Assembly (NCBI GenBank): GCA_000320545.1 | Contig: ADNK01001243.1 | Coordinates: 15,001 to 79,000 of the forward strand | Reading direction: 5' to 3' | Source: Bigelowiella natans CCMP2755 | Lineage: Eukaryota; Cercozoa; Chlorarachniophyceae | DNA length: 64,000 bases | Shown here: piece by piece, positions 13,436 to 26,295 of the stretch | How the letters are laid out: each line of letters starts with the position of its first letter | How positions within the stretch are numbered: position 1 is the stretch's first letter | Notes under the pieces: generated by a model | Told to the model about the DNA's origin: nothing | Database searches by the model: none | The model's input: only the letters and a program-made list of their open reading frames with translations | Position numbers and translations under genes: made by a program

Positions 13436-16400
13436 TTACTGACTAAATTCTGTCTGGTGTGCATCAAGGTGCGCAGCAATCCAGTGTTCTTCTTTACTTT
13501 GATCGTGTTGTGACGAGCTTCCTTTAGACTCACGCTCCTGACGCTTTACAAGTCTCATAACAAACTTACCGTTTATGGTTCTAATTTTCGGAACTGGGCC
13601 GAGACCACATGCTTTGTACAAAGTGCTTCCTGCTTATTCACACCATTCAGAGTGTTTAGTTATACACATCATGGTTTTCTTCCAAAATAATTCTGACCAT
13701 TGGCAAGAGGAAGCTTTCTGGACTGACTCAGATAGTACCTTCATTTCATGGAACATGCAAATTGGGATCAGCACAACTTATCATAATATTTTGTCGACGA
13801 TTTACCAAGTACAAATGTCTCCAACACTTCGAGCGTTGGGGTTCTCAGCACCTTATGCAAATAAAAAATTGAATTAAAAAAATTTTGTACTTGAAAAATA
13901 TACGATGGAATTTACATAGCCCATATCCTGCGGTGACTCCCCCATCTCCTAGCTCCAATCTAACAGTGCCTAGAACAACTATGTAATAAGACAGATTTGA
14001 TGCAACCTGTTCCTTAGTTTAAAAATTTAGACCGTTCATTTTTTTGTACTGAAATCCACTCGGCATTTTTTGGTATATCCTGATTGTTTAAAGATTCGTG
14101 TAATGGAATAGGAAGCTCATTCGTAAAGAGAGTCTGAAATAAGAGACTACCCATTCACTTCTGGTGAGCCTGCATGTGTCACAACTAATAGGTCGTCATT
14201 TGGACTTTCGCTCTGGTGGTGTTTCTCATGAGTCTTATCTTCCTCGGCTTTCTTTGCGATACGAGTGACTCTTGTGACCCAGTATCGTTCATAATAAAAA
14301 TACCCAGAGATGAACATCATAATCACCTATTTCGAATAGAGTATAAACTTGAGGGAGAATTGGCTTGCAAACTGAATAATATTGCGGACCCCGGCCCATA
14401 AAATTCCAAATTTTATGTCCCTCGTAGCGCTTGGATAGCTGGTTGAAATGGTGAAATGTAAACCACTGAGTTCTGAATTGATTGTGTCCTTTTGCAACTA
14501 CCTTAAAACAATAACAGCTAATACTCCGCCCCATATAGATGCAGCTAGGCCCACCGTTCGTGCGATGTTGTATAGAGGCGGAGTACTTGGCTCTCCAAGT
14601 ATCTGATCATTCATCTCAATTCGTTATATTATCATATTATTATTTTGAAGAAAGCTGATACTCCACTTTCAAGTACCTCATATCCGAAACGAATAGAAGG
14701 TCTGTTCATCCAGAAAATCGTTGCCATTGTGAGAACGACACCTTGTTTTTTAAGAAGGAGGCAGGAAAGATACTGTAGGTTATGGGTTATACGCGAAAAC
14801 CTCTCCATACGTGAACATACCTGAACCGATGCTGGCCAGTATTCCAGCGATCCGGCCATTAGATCCGAAAAACCCGCTTGATATCACCTGAAATACTGTT
14901 CCATTAGAACGAATATGGGAGACACGACACAGCATGTACCAAGGCCGTTTTCATTAAAGCAATGAATGAGAGGAAGGGCTTTGCCACTAAGAGGAAATTT
15001 GTCATTATTGAGAAACTTGGTGATTTGATTGATTTAACCAAAGATGTCTTTATCTTGGGCTGGAGGCTTTCTTGCTGAAACACCTCCTGTAAGAGTACAG
15101 TTTAAATCTGCAGAATTCAAAATTCAAAAACTTTGCAGGTAGAGATATACCAGCTGCTTCGTTTTCGACTGGATCTGTTTCACCTAAATAAAATGAAATT
15201 ATTTGAGTACTCCTTTCGGTACTTTTCCATGCAAGAACACTAACCAAGCATCGGGGCTATCATCGATGCCAAGGGCACATAAATTCCAAAGGAAACCTAC
15301 AATTATCAAATATCATCTTGCTCCTTGTAGTAGCATCATCCCCTCCATTTATATTTTATGAGTCAGCAACTAACTGGTAATTAAGTTTTTACCATCGACA
15401 AAGCAGCATAGAATTGATGGTCCTGCAGAAAACAAACCCAATGCAACAGTAAATATACCATATCTATTGCTCATTCTTAAGTACCCCCTCCCAGCACTTC
15501 ACGCTTCGGTCCAGTATGCTCACAAACGCATCTTCATTTATACAGTATTCAAGTGAATGATCTCGTTTTCAGATACGGATACTCAAGGGAAACCATTCTG
15601 ACTGTCGTCCCGTAAGCATGTCAGCACCAGAATTTGACTAAAAAGACAGTCATTGGTGAGATCCACCGAGTAGTCCATGCCACATTGTCAACAAGTTTAG
15701 AATCGTACTTGGTCATGATCACAATCAATAGAGTATCGGCAAGGATCTAATGTCGAGATAGTATTGAGTGGATATCTGACGATTTGATATTGTTACAATC
15801 GAATATTGCCTACCACAGCCATGTAGGAGAGTGATGAAGATAGGCCTAAAAGTTCAGACTGTTAGGAAAATCACGTCTCTACACCAACACTTCAGCATAC
15901 CTCTTACATCGCCGTGGCCGTAAACTACAGCCCCTGGAACGGAGTAAAACCAAACACGGCCAGCATCACGATCCAAACCTGTTGGCATATGTCGCTGATC
16001 GAGTGTAAAGTCTTCAGAGGCAAAACGGTGTCAGAACCCTTTTCACGAAGTGCCTGTGACTTGTACATTTCCTTTAGTAGTTGATAGATAAACAGCGCTA
16101 CCAAGGCTACTGTGACAGCTTTTGGAACAAAAGAATGATGATTATTTATTGTTCGGAATAAGCAATAGTAAGTATGTAAACCGAAGGCTGAATATGCATA
16201 GATCCCCACAGTATTCCTGAGGATGAATGTTCATACATTGAGCTGCAATAAAGTTCTACATGGTGTCATACCTTTCGATATAAGACTGGATATCTATGTA
16301 AAACACGGCGTAAAACCTGAAAGAAGTTCCATGACATAAATCCAATCAACCAATGGTGTGATCATACCCTTCGTCGGTCTCCGTATCCGATTCAGAATCT

Positions 16401-16460
16401 CCTACAGGTAGATATGTTAGATGTTATAGAACAAGATTACATTCAAGAAGAAGAAAGACT
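13436..16460 (-). CDS. multi-pass membrane protein (exons partly resolved)
   Basis: Minus-strand exons encode hydrophobic helices separated by polar loops. From the N-terminal side: DSESDTETDEG, FYAVFYIDIQSYIER, GIYAYSAFGLHTYYCLFR (near 16200), KAVTVALVALFIYQLLKEMY, QVWIVMLAVFGFTPFQGL (15925-16100), LADTLLIVIMTKYDSKLVDN, VSFGIYVPLASMIAPML, SSGFFGSNGRIAGILASIGS and GLAASIWGGVLAVIVLR. The C-terminal exon (13436-13570) is basic and polar and ends QTEFSQ. The pattern suggests about seven or more membrane spans. I do not recognise the family. Continuity with the SPRY-like exons to the right is possible, because both are on the minus strand and both carry membrane segments. Confidence 0.5.
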
Positions 16461-16586
16461 TCTGTTTGATTGAGGCGAATCTTCCTGAGCTGAAATGGAT
16501 TGAAGTCCGAAGGAGCTTAGCTGAATAACCTAATACGATTACCAACATGCCGTCACGCATACCAACTTTAAAAATTTGTAAATGCA

Positions 16587-18877
16587 TCAACTTCGATAAT
16601 CAGCGAAAAGACTTCGATAAGGTTTCCCTGAGATGTTATCATCCAACATTACTAACGAGATTCGACATGACGGCCCGATTCTGTCTAGAGTTACCAAATT
16701 GAACCATCTAAACTTCAAGAAAACCGTTGGAGGAGCTTCATGAGCTATGGGCTCTACTCTCAATGCGCTTTTGGGGACCGATATTTGATGCTGATTCAAG
16801 AAGATAAATTTTGTTGGCTGGCAGCATTAGAATGGAAAAACCTAGATGTTTTGACGGAAAGCGAGACGAAAACTACCTCAAAAGTATCGAGGACAGGCTT
16901 TACCGAAATGTCACACAATCCAGCACCATGTGGAGAAGGGATTTGAATTTGTTGGACTTCTCGACGCTGGCTTTGACGTTTGAATCTCGTTTCGAATACG
17001 TCTGCTTTCATTTCCTCGAAAGATCTAAAGCTACGGTATGTTCCTAGTGCCTTAATAGTACAAGTGAAGAAAGTAATATGCTGTGTCGGTATGTTTGCGT
17101 GCTTATGGTGTGTGTGTTTAGAAAGAAGAATAGAAGAGGTAACCACCTGGAGAATCAGGATTAGAATGAGGAAAATCCCTGTGCATGTACAATTTGTGAA
17201 ACCGAAGTTAGACGCTAATCCTTTTAAGATTATAACCCTAAAACTCTACCTATTGATAGCCCAACCTCCAGTTCAGAAACTCCTTCGCTCCCAGAATCCA
17301 ATATCTATTATATCACTTCGTTACGAGCTGATTATCAGTAGCAGTGCATATAAAAGGCCACCAAATAGACGACTATCAGAGGATATCCAACTAGTAGACC
17401 GAGCACGGGTATCGAGCGCGTAGCAATGGAAATGCCTAGAATATTAAATCAGTCACTCACTATATCAATTCCTACGAAATTCCACGTACATCGAAGGGAT
17501 TTTTTTGCAGTAGACTCTTGTGCCAACAACTCCTGGCGAATCTCGTAGTCATCCATATGACGTTGGATGTTTTTAAATCTGATGTAGTGCGCACATGTGG
17601 GTGTGTCTGAGTATGTGTTAGGCCCATTAGAAATACTTTACCTTGAAGCAAGAAGGTACAAGCAAGCTGGAAGAACCAAAAGGAGAGATATCAAAACTGC
17701 GATAAAGTAGCTCAACACAGCACACTGTGGATAAAAAAAACTCTGTCAGCTTTGTATTTTCAGTTTTCTTCTTATTGATTCAAAACTCACAAATTTTCTT
17801 CCCAAGAATGCAGACACATCATGGCCTAATGGACAGGTATTTTAAATTCCTTTCACTCGTGTACTACGTAAATCAATACATTTCGAGTTTCCGCTGATTG
17901 GAGTTGATATCGAATCCTTTGGTGAAACGATCTGGGTTTGCAATGTTATGAACGTATTAATCCAAAAAGAGTGTCAAAGAATCTCCAGAAATGAAACCTG
18001 CACTTCCAGGCCTGATACGATTGAAGATATGACCAACGAATATCCATATCCAGATGGCAGTGTACTGGGTAGATTATGAGACACTCCAGCATCTTTTCCC
18101 GAGAGATGGTATCTAAATAAACCCAGAATCCAGGAGAGAGTTCTATCAAGTTCATAAAAAATACGATGATATATGAATTGGCTTTACCTCAGAGTTCGCT
18201 TCTCAAGATTGACTGATACAGTTATTATCTCCCCTTCCCTCCATTCTCGAGCATATATCTCAGGCACAGTCTTCGATTTAAGCTCGGAATCTTCAAATGT
18301 CTTCCCTGTCATCAGGAATCTGAAGCAAAGAATAATTCAAATATTCAACTAATCCTCAATCGATAGTTCAATGACAACACCCATATTTCATTTCTGGATA
18401 TGGCAACGGTTCCTGGGAAGATGATCTATGGAATATAAAAGCATTTCCGCTTTTCTTTCTCGGTTGCCTTTCGAGAGCAATTCCAATTGCCGCTCCCCAA
18501 GTGTTATCTGAACGGCATTATTTTTCATTCATTCTATCTAAACTCTATAGTGCAATTGCCCATACCTTTTGGAAGAGATTCAGGCAGCTTGTTGATGCGA
18601 ATTCGCCACTCGTGCAAGCCTTCAGTAACTACCTACTCACACAAACAAAGGTCAATACGAGTTGCTGTGCGGAAGAGATTTTGAGCACCTTTTGTCCATG
18701 CACACTGTACCAGCCGCCATTCAATTTTGAGCTTCCTTGGTTCCTCGAGGACTTGAAATCGCGTTGAAATAAATCGATACTGAGAATGGATGACTCTGAG
18801 ATGTCCGCAGTGACACGGCCCGAGATAGACTTTTCGTCAAGGTGACTCATGGAGAACCTACAGATATTGGACCCCAC
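16587..18877 (-). CDS. SPRY-like protein with membrane segments, exons unresolved
   Basis: Exons near 18630-18870 (GRVTADISESSILSIDLF, LNGGWYSVHGQK) and near 18190-18320 (KTVPEIYAREWREGEIITVS) resemble the strands of a SPRY/B30.2 domain, a ligand-binding beta-sandwich. Going on toward lower coordinates, an exon at 17640-17735 encodes a clear membrane helix (SYFIAVLISLLLVLPACLYL). One near 17460-17580 encodes a charged helix (HMDDYEIRQELLAQESTAKK). One near 17335-17420 encodes a second hydrophobic segment ending at a stop. Exons at 16587-17010 (KADVFETRFKRQSQRREVQQ, and VTLDRIGPSCRISLVMLDDN) are also open on this strand. Whether these belong to one gene, or join the membrane protein on the left, is not settled. 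Confidence 0.4.
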
Positions 18878-19149
18878 ACTAGAAACCTATATTTTGGTGG
18901 ACCATAAATAAATTTAAGTTGCATTTTTGCGACAGCTACACGTTCGTGACCATGGGATGCGGATGGAATTGGTCTTCGACCCAGGTATCGAAGACACCTA
19001 TACATGTAAGAGTGATCATAGCTGATGAGGAGATGAAGAGGAGGCAGGAAAATGCAAATACCCGAGTCCTGCTTCGAACCCCACCAGGTTAACCAGCTGA
19101 GAAAGTTAAACACCTGGAGTGATATGAATGTATTAGTTTATGGAGTACC

Positions 19150-20620
19150 TCGAATTCCTTGGAATTGCATCCTACATTTTCCATATCCGCATAGACATCG
19201 TCTATCTCTATTTCTTCTTTGGTAGTAGCCTCAATTATTTCGTCTCCGGCAATTTCAACTTGTTCGTCTTCCTCGATGTCCTACATAACCCACGTATATT
19301 AGCCAAAATTGTAGACATTGTATTCTTCTACTTTTGGAGTGCTCGATCACCATATCATATTTGTCGAAGTTGGTTGCGAATTCCGGAATCTGGGCCCTCT
19401 CACTACGCAGCCCACTTGTTCGATCACTGCGGATAGTAACATCTCGTAGTTTCTCTTCAATTTTCTTACCTAGCACAGCAAGCTCCTTTTCTACTTCGGG
19501 AGCTTTGGTGGGGATGGCTGTGGATGCAGGCCGAACTTTAGATTCTTGGAGTCCTCGCATGGAAGATGATGGGTCCAAAGCATCACTAACTTTCCTGAAG
19601 AATTTTAGTTGCTTTGTTTGGATCTAAAAGCTATTCGGAAAAACTTACGTTTTAATTTCAGGAATTCTTTTAAGTGGAATTGACGACGGTGGGTGGCTTT
19701 TTCTAGAGCTTTTTCTAGTCAGCCTTCCTTGCGTCTGCACGTTGGACGAAGGGACGATGCGAGATGGACTAGAGGATTCCAACTGTAGCATGCTTTCCTT
19801 CTTCCTAATAAGTTAATTTTACATTCTTGCGCTTGAAGAATTTAGAAATCCTGTTTCACAACCTTTCTCGGCGATGCCTCCTTTTTTTTTTAATCGATAT
19901 TTGAGGTGTGCGTTTTGCTTCAAGAGCGGCACCATAGAATACTCCTCCACTATCTCCTCCGCTATTTATCCCATCAAGTATCCCAGCAGAACTAGAGATG
20001 AAAACATTTAACATTCAAAAATTTAATCAACCACCATCCGACCTAAGAATGGTTATGTATGATATAAATAAATTTACGCGAGTCCTTTGCGAAGTATGGA
20101 ATCCTTCAAACATTCCCAAACCTTTAATAAATACCACTTAGTTATTTTTCTTAGTCGCTTCAAACAAAGGAAGAATGTATAGATATATAATATACCAGTG
20201 TCACTGAATGCACGTCTGTCGCCTCAACAACGTGAGTGTGAACGTATCTGGCAGGAAAACTTAACATATTGACCATAGATTTCGATCTATGAATGCGTTA
20301 ATTACCCATCGTATAATTTTTCTTCGAAAGCACTCGCCACGGAGCTAAGAGCCTAAATCATATTTGTGCGATATATTGTTCCCGTTTGATGTAGAGAGCG
20401 AATCAAAAGTTCAGTACGTCGCTAGTGTTTACAGGATCTTCGTCGAGATCTTCTAGAGCTTTGCAATCAGCCAGAGGTTTCTGATGTAAACCAAGCGTTA
20501 GGATATCCACATTGTCAATATTAGGAACAGATACTTGTTTAATGAGTTCAACAAAGCTTTCCCTTCCCGTCAAAACCAACGCCTTGGTTTTCCTTTCCAT
20601 ACCTCTGGTTTAGTGTGCAT
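19150..20620 (-). CDS. unidentified minus-strand exons, Ser/Glu-rich
   Basis: A run of exons with GT-AG borders reads, from the N-terminal side: MERKTKALVLTGRESFVELI with NIDNVDILTLGLHQKP (20403-20600), ALSSVASAFEEKLYDG, RYVHTHVVEATDVHSVTL, SSAGILDGINSGGDSGGVFY, a Ser-rich basic exon, then KAPEVEKELAVLGKKIEEKL (19440-19580), and an acidic exon containing DIEEDEQVEIAGDEI (19150-19280). The Glu/Lys-rich parts are likely coiled coil. I recognise no domain, and it may be the C-terminal part of the gene that continues to the right. Confidence 0.4.
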
Positions 20621-20639
20621 GTGTTAGACCACGAGGAAT

Positions 20640-23480
20640 AATACTGAAGAGCAGAAACAAGAAAACTCTCTGCCTTGAATTCATTATTTCCTCAAATTCA
20701 CGTAGTTCCCTTTCGATCTCGCTTTTGCCATTCTCTTGCTGAGGAATATTGATACAAATTGATGAGGAAGGGATATTAATCTTCGATCAATTTCCATGAC
20801 CCGAGCATAGGATGTTAAATCAGCGCAATAGATGAGCATATTAAAATCTTCGCAAGCCAGCAGCAGTCCTTGTCTTGTGCGACGCTACAGGTTACAGTAA
20901 ACAGTAAGTGATGCTAGGATACTTAAAGTCGTGGCCAACAGGATTTCGCTTACAGTAGTTGTCCCATATCCAGGTAGACAAACAAAATGAAAGAAGTGTC
21001 CATTGTAATCCATGGTAAATTCTCGAAGCGAGTTTAGGGAACTTGAAGCTCCATTCTGCAGTACATCTAGATCGATTACTATTTCTCAAAATGGAAATTT
21101 CTCATCAAACCTGCTGAAGATCAACATCTGTATGAAGAATATCCTCTTTTGAAGGCTCGTATCCATCGCTCCTTAAGGTGCATCAAAAGATCAAAAGTCA
21201 GTTTTGGAAAACAAATTTGGATGAAGGTTTGCTAATCACCCAATCCGATCGAAGTGTGATAGAAAGTATAAAGTATGTGGAGACAAGCCTCCTTCCTAGT
21301 GTGATGATATTCAAGAGTTTAGACAATTCAAGACTAGTATTCTAAGAAGGAACCTTCCAAGTTTGTGAAGCTGCATACTTTGCATAGAATCCAGCCTTGG
21401 AGAAAGTTTAAATCTTTAACTAAAAAGTTTGAAGAGTTCAGAAGATGAACACATTTTTTACATCTTCAGTCAGAAGAGTCTTGACGTCCTGGAACAACGC
21501 TTTGTCACATCCCAAATCCTAATGTCGTTAATATGTGCGTAACGCATCAAGGTCGTATTTTTTATCACCTTTCTATCCATAATCCTCTTTCGAATTCGTT
21601 GACATTTCTGTGATTCTAAGAAGACATTTTTTTTAATTTTTCATGTCACCACATCGAAGCACTTACCGCTAAGGGCCTCTTTATTTGCGAGTTTCAATAT
21701 GAATAATACTCCTTCCAAAACGATTCTGTATCATAAAACTTAGGTTCAAAGTAGGTTCCGTTCAAGATAGTAAAAAGATCTCATGGCCACAAGTATCTGA
21801 TTACCTGAATATTTCCTCTTTGTACTTGAATCGATTTTGATGGCTAGCATCTCCCCCCCTCTAAAACGAAATAATATTCTATTTCCCCATTAAAATGATC
21901 AATTATTAATTACAAATGTACCAAAATCGACAATGCTCGGAAAAACCTCATAGTTTCAAGAGCCTGCGAGCCACAATAATATTCTTTGACAAATAAGCTA
22001 TAACTCCAAAATGAGTAGTACATTGTATCCCAATAATAGGATTTTAAGTTTGTTGTAGTCTTTTTGTTTATTCGTACTTAGTTTCCTCACTGCATATGGA
22101 AAACATTTTCACAATAACTATTTTTTAGAACTTGTACTTCCACTTACTAATATCCCTATCGATATCATCTTCTTTCTTTTTCAATTTTCTTGCCCTATGC
22201 CACCCCTTTGTGTTATCGAAACATCTTTAGAAATATAATAATAAGAACTCTATGTTTGTATGTACCATCCAGCCATTTCTAGTGTCATCAGTATTAGGCA
22301 AAAAGCCCATTCTCTGTTCCCACTGGCAAAAGGACAGGTATCATTTTGAGCAAAACACATCATCTTCATAAAGAAACCTCTCCCAATAGATTCTCTAGGG
22401 GCTCTGGGGCTACATTGACTTTGATATGAGAGAGTTGTATAAGTGTTGACAAGAAGGAAGCTCGAAGTAGGTACAGTAGGTACCGTGTGGTGGATGTTTG
22501 GGGACGTATTTGAAATTCACTTCCTTCAATGTTTCTGTCCTGAAGATGCAAATATGCAAATCAAGACTGAAGTGGGATGTAGTGATGTAACTATAACTAT
22601 TCCAACATGTCGGATTTTTCATCCAAAAATTTCCACAGCCTCCTGTAGGCAATCACGTTTCGGTAGGTTTCCATTAAACCCGTCTGGACCTAAGAGGGAA
22701 TCTTAATTGGAGGAAAGTAAATGATCTTTGTTACAGACCTCAGATGCCTGGAGTAATGTGTTGTGTTGGCGAACTTGTCTCAGAAAATAATCTTCTAGCA
22801 TTCTGGAAAGCATGCCTGCGATATGTCAAAGCCTCGTGTACACCTTTAAGTTTCTAACAGCATGGATGAAGTCACCTCGAAGTTTGCTAAGACCCTTGGA
22901 TTCTGGTACACCCTCCCCCATACAATTCTATCATATGGTTTGAAAGCGTTAGACACCATTTATGTTAATTATGTTTATGAAACCTGGAAAACAGTCGCTT
23001 CTGGAAGAGATCTTATGGCACAGAAAACGATCTTCATTTCGTCACAAATTGACTGAAGCAATAAAATTAGTTCGGACTTCAAACTTTCGTTAATGAATCT
23101 CACATTTTGAATTTTGTCCCATACGAACGATATCCCGTTTATAGAGAATGGCGCATTTACAACGCTCAACTCATAGTCATTCTCCGCATCATATTCCCAT
23201 TTCGTGTGCTCTTTCTACATGGGTTATTTGGAGCGCAGTTGTTGAAGCAAATACATAGATTATAACAGCTCAGTTCCTTTGATGTCCGTTACCTGTAAAG
23301 CTTTCTTCAAATTTCTTTTTAGCTCTGGGTCCGTATGAATAAGATAGTAACTTAGCCTGCACGTTTGATACATTCCACCTATGAACAACTAGTTAGCGGA
23401 TTGGTTCTGGAGGCAGTTCGTTCTCTATCCACCTTCCTTTCCATCATGTTTGCTATCACTTCTTAGAAATGCTCCGTATC
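20640..23480 (-). CDS. unidentified minus-strand exons
   Basis: Open segments with plausible splice sites include SDGYEPSKEDILHTDVDLQQ (21100-21180), SLREFTMDYNGHFFHFVCLP (near 21000), QGLLLACEDFNMLIYCADLT (20830-20890), ENGKSEIERELREFEEIMNS (near 20700), AFKPYDRIVWGRVYQNPRVL (22861-22960), and LLQSICDEMKIVFCAIRSLP with PEATVFQVS (22975-23100). Between about 21200 and 22850 exons are short and hard to separate from noise. No family recognised. The last traces of coding texture end near 23480. Confidence 0.35.
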
Positions 23481-24051
23481 CCTCAAAGATGATGTGTTGT
23501 CCTAAATGGAAACGAGCATTCCAACATTCATGCTTCGTGTGGGGGTCTCACAAATTCAAACTGCGGTCTTTCTATCGTCGAAACCAGGGTGGAAATGCTA
23601 ACTATGCCAATAAGACATTCGATTAAAGGAATAGGAACCACACCAGAGAGCATAAAGCAGCCGTGCTGAATTATTTCCACGGAGGACGACGACGTCATCG
23701 AGATGCAGAATGGGGGGAGGTGGGCTCTATTGTTAGATTTTAGCGATTTTCCGATTTAATTTGTCGGCCAACACAATCCCAGCACAATCTTCAGGTTTTC
23801 TCGTCTGCGGCTACCGGTACTCCGCAGAGCTGTCGCACCCGGCAATTTCCATTCCGTTTCTTATTTCGGACCAATTTCATTCGTGTCGCGAAATGTATTT
23901 CCCCTGTTTTTTTGTAAACGAATGGAGCAGGTGAACAGAGTGAGGGACCATCGCGGTCTCCATCCGTTTTGTTTGCGGCAGCATCTTCAGGAGCGAAGGT
24001 TTTGTTTGTGCAGCATGATCGCGGTGCCCACACTCTGCTCTTTTACTTGAC
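23480..24051. other. host flank left of the viral element
   Basis: No exon is supported. GC content is visibly higher (many CG dinucleotides at 23680-24030) than in the viral DNA that begins at 24052. The last bases before the repeat, CTCTGCTCTTTTACTTGAC, can pair through CTCTGCT with AGCAGAG just inside the viral end. Confidence 0.5.
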
Positions 24052-24073
24052 CAGCAGAGAATGGACCATACCC

Positions 24074-24330
24074 CACATTTGATTTCCCATCTGCCGTCAG
24101 TAGGGGAATGACACAAAATTTTCATTTCAAAAATTCACCTACTGACGACCTACTGCTGAACTGAATTGCTAGAATGACATGGCAAAATTGCACGAGCATG
24201 ACATGTCAAGTACTCCACAATTGATTTCCCATCAGCAATCAGTAGCAAAATGTGCGAAAATGCGCAACATGAAAGCTTTGCCTACTGACGACCTGCTGCT
24301 GAACTGAATTGCTAGAATGACATGATGAAA
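24074..24330 (+). repeat. two direct repeat units inside the left TIR
   Basis: Unit 1 begins CACATTTGATTTCCCAT at 24074 and unit 2 begins CACAATTGATTTCCCAT at 24216. Each carries CAGTAG near its start and CCTACTGACGACCT followed by GCTGAACTGAATTGCTAGAA near its end. CAGTAGG and CCTACTG within each unit form an inverted pair. The same arrangement lies in the right TIR at about 45562-45815. Confidence 0.85.
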
Positions 24331-24462
24331 ATGTTCTACCCATGTGTTTTGTGAAAACAATCTTTGTTAAAAATGACATAGCAAAATCCACAGCAGAGCA
24401 TCGTTAAAAACACTGTAACTTTATTATCACCTAAAACAATAAATGAGATATTCAAATCAAAA

Positions 24463-24959
24463 ATGGGAAAACCATTGGACAAATGGCTGACGGAAGAACA
24501 ATTTAGATCTTATTTGAAGAACAAAAGATTTTTGTATGTGATATCATCAAGCAACATGGACACATACAAAAGGAAATCTACTGAAGAACTTGTCATCAAG
24601 TTCGGCCAAGGCAAGGGAACTCAACCAGCATCAAGATTAAAAGATTACATATCATGTCATGGGTACACTGACTCCAAAAGACCTTGGATGGGTTGCAAAT
24701 TACATTACTTGCTCATCACGTACTGAAAAGAGCAAAAAAGTAGCAGCTATAAACGTTCTATGGTTCATAAGATGAACTAAAATTAAAACAGTATGCGCTA
24801 GAAAAAACAACTTGTTAGTAGACAGAGGCGATGAAAGAATATTAATAAGGTTGAGTAAATTGATGAGCATATTAGATTATGAACAATTCAAAAAACTTAC
24901 AGACATTGAGTCAAAACCTACATGCAATCTACGAAACAAAAAGCAGAAATACATCGTTG
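24463..24959 (+). pseudogene. broken left-TIR copy of the GIY-YIG-like gene
   Basis: The reading starts MGKPLDKWLTEEQFRS and follows the intact right-hand protein closely. It has extra bases (YLKNK against LKNK, SSSNM against SSNM) and a stop at 24724-24726 after LHYLLITY. The rest (LLVDRGDERILIRLSKLM, YNLRNKKQKYIV equivalents) lies in other frames up to 24959, where the homology ends abruptly at foreign DNA. The last 100 or so codons of the right-hand gene have no left counterpart. This copy cannot make the full product, leaving one functional copy at the right end. Confidence 0.85.
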
Positions 24960-25800
24960 CAAGTCGATCGCAGCTATTCGATCTTGTTGTTATTGTTGTT
25001 GTTGTTGTTGTGTCGTTGTTGTTGTAGTTTATTATCATTGTTCATTGTTCATTGTTCATTGTTGTTGTTGGGTTCCGGTGTCGTACGTAACAATGTCTTG
25101 CAATTTGAAAAAACCAGCTAGTCAATTTACTAGTCATAGTCCTCACTAAAGCTAGTTCGAGGCACTGCGTTTCGCACACTGCAAATGTCTTGTAACATTT
25201 TGGAAATGCTAGTTTTTTGTCATTGTTCATTGTTCATTGTTCGTTCATTGTAGCTAGTTGTAGTCCTCACCACAGCTAGTTCGAGGCACTGCGTTTCGCC
25301 GTACACTGCAAATGTCTTGCAACATTTTGGAAGCGTAGTTTTTCATCATTGCTCATTCGATTCTCGGCACTGCGTTCCGTTGCACATGATGAGCTACATT
25401 TCCAAAATGCTGCGCGTCGACATTTGCAGTGTGCGAATTGCAGGCGGAGCAGCCACACGAGGGGCAAAACTGATGCACGAACTGTTGCCAGAGTGCGCAT
25501 TGATGCTCATGCTGTGTCCTAGAGACCACACAAATGTTGTCACATCTCTGGCAACACGCACACTTGCATTGTGGATCTGTAGTAGTTGTGCACACCCACA
25601 AACCTCGTCAGTGCGTTTCGCGTTGGAATGTTCAAAACGACATGTTCTGAGCTAGGTTTCGTACACATGTGATTGTAAGAACAATGCATGCGACCATGCA
25701 TGATCGAGCAATAACACACATGTGTATGTCCTAATCGCAAACATGCGCCACAGCTAGCACAGCGAACCACAACACATGACACTCCCTTCTCCAAATAGCT
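24960..25800. repeat. host-type dispersed repeat inserted in the left viral arm
   Basis: A GTT-rich microsatellite (24983-25080) is followed by two tandem copies, about 125 bp apart, of a unit containing CTAGTTCGAGGCACTGCGTT, ACACTGCAAATGTCTTG and AACATTTTGGAA. A partial inverted copy lies at about 25390-25440. A relative, in reverse orientation, occurs near the right end of the window (63790-63920), so this is a host repeat and not viral sequence. No protein-coding potential is convincing. Confidence 0.7.
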
Positions 25801-25921
25801 TCAAAAGTTGAAGACAAGCTGATCGAACTTCGCTTCCGTGAAGCAATCCCACCGGAAAATATCAGCAAGCATTAATATGCATTTATGAAAAATAGATGCT
25901 TGCGAAACAGCTTTAACCAAG

Positions 25922-26137
25922 ATGGCACAGAAAATCGAAGATGGGATATACAATAAAAACGGCATGATACGTAAATTGCACGAGAAATATAAAATTAGGG
26001 GTTCCTTATTATTATGGATCGATGACTGGCTTAGATATCGCTCGGCCAGATTCAAATTTGGCAACACTCTATCTGAACATATGAATTGGAGAATGGAGTC
26101 CCAGAATGCTCTTCCCTTAGCTGTTTTCTATTTATAA
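25922..26137 (+). pseudogene. fragment of a non-LTR-type reverse transcriptase
   Basis: The 71-residue frame contains IRGSLLLWIDDWLRYRSARF and then KFGNTLSEH. This matches the palm region of non-LTR retrotransposon reverse transcriptases, where a GIxGxLLxWIxxYLxxR segment and a GxxxS turn precede the PQGSxLSPLLF motif. Here that last motif has decayed to ESQNALPLAVFYL, and the catalytic region beyond it is missing. The reading upstream of 25922 is out of frame. It lies between the inserted dispersed repeat and the ankyrin gene, so it adds to the evidence that the left arm collects insertions. The assignment is by pattern only. Confidence 0.5.
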
Positions 26138-26295
26138 CATACTATGATATATATGAATACATAACAAATACTGATTTTCAAATAATACCCCATGAGTAAA
26201 TATTGCATCTGCTTAGTTCTTCACATTAGCCACAGGAAAATATATAGCTTGGGCCGCCCACCTTGTAGATGGCGCGCATCTACTCCTGTATATAT

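Larger units (their letters stand above)
24052..24959 (+). repeat. left terminal inverted repeat of the viral element
   Basis: It starts CAGCAGAGAATGGACCA and runs to CAGAAATACATCGTTG. The reverse complement of 44941-45836 matches it closely with scattered substitutions and small indels. It contains two ~142-bp-spaced direct repeats and a decayed copy of the GIY-YIG-like gene. Confidence 0.93.
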
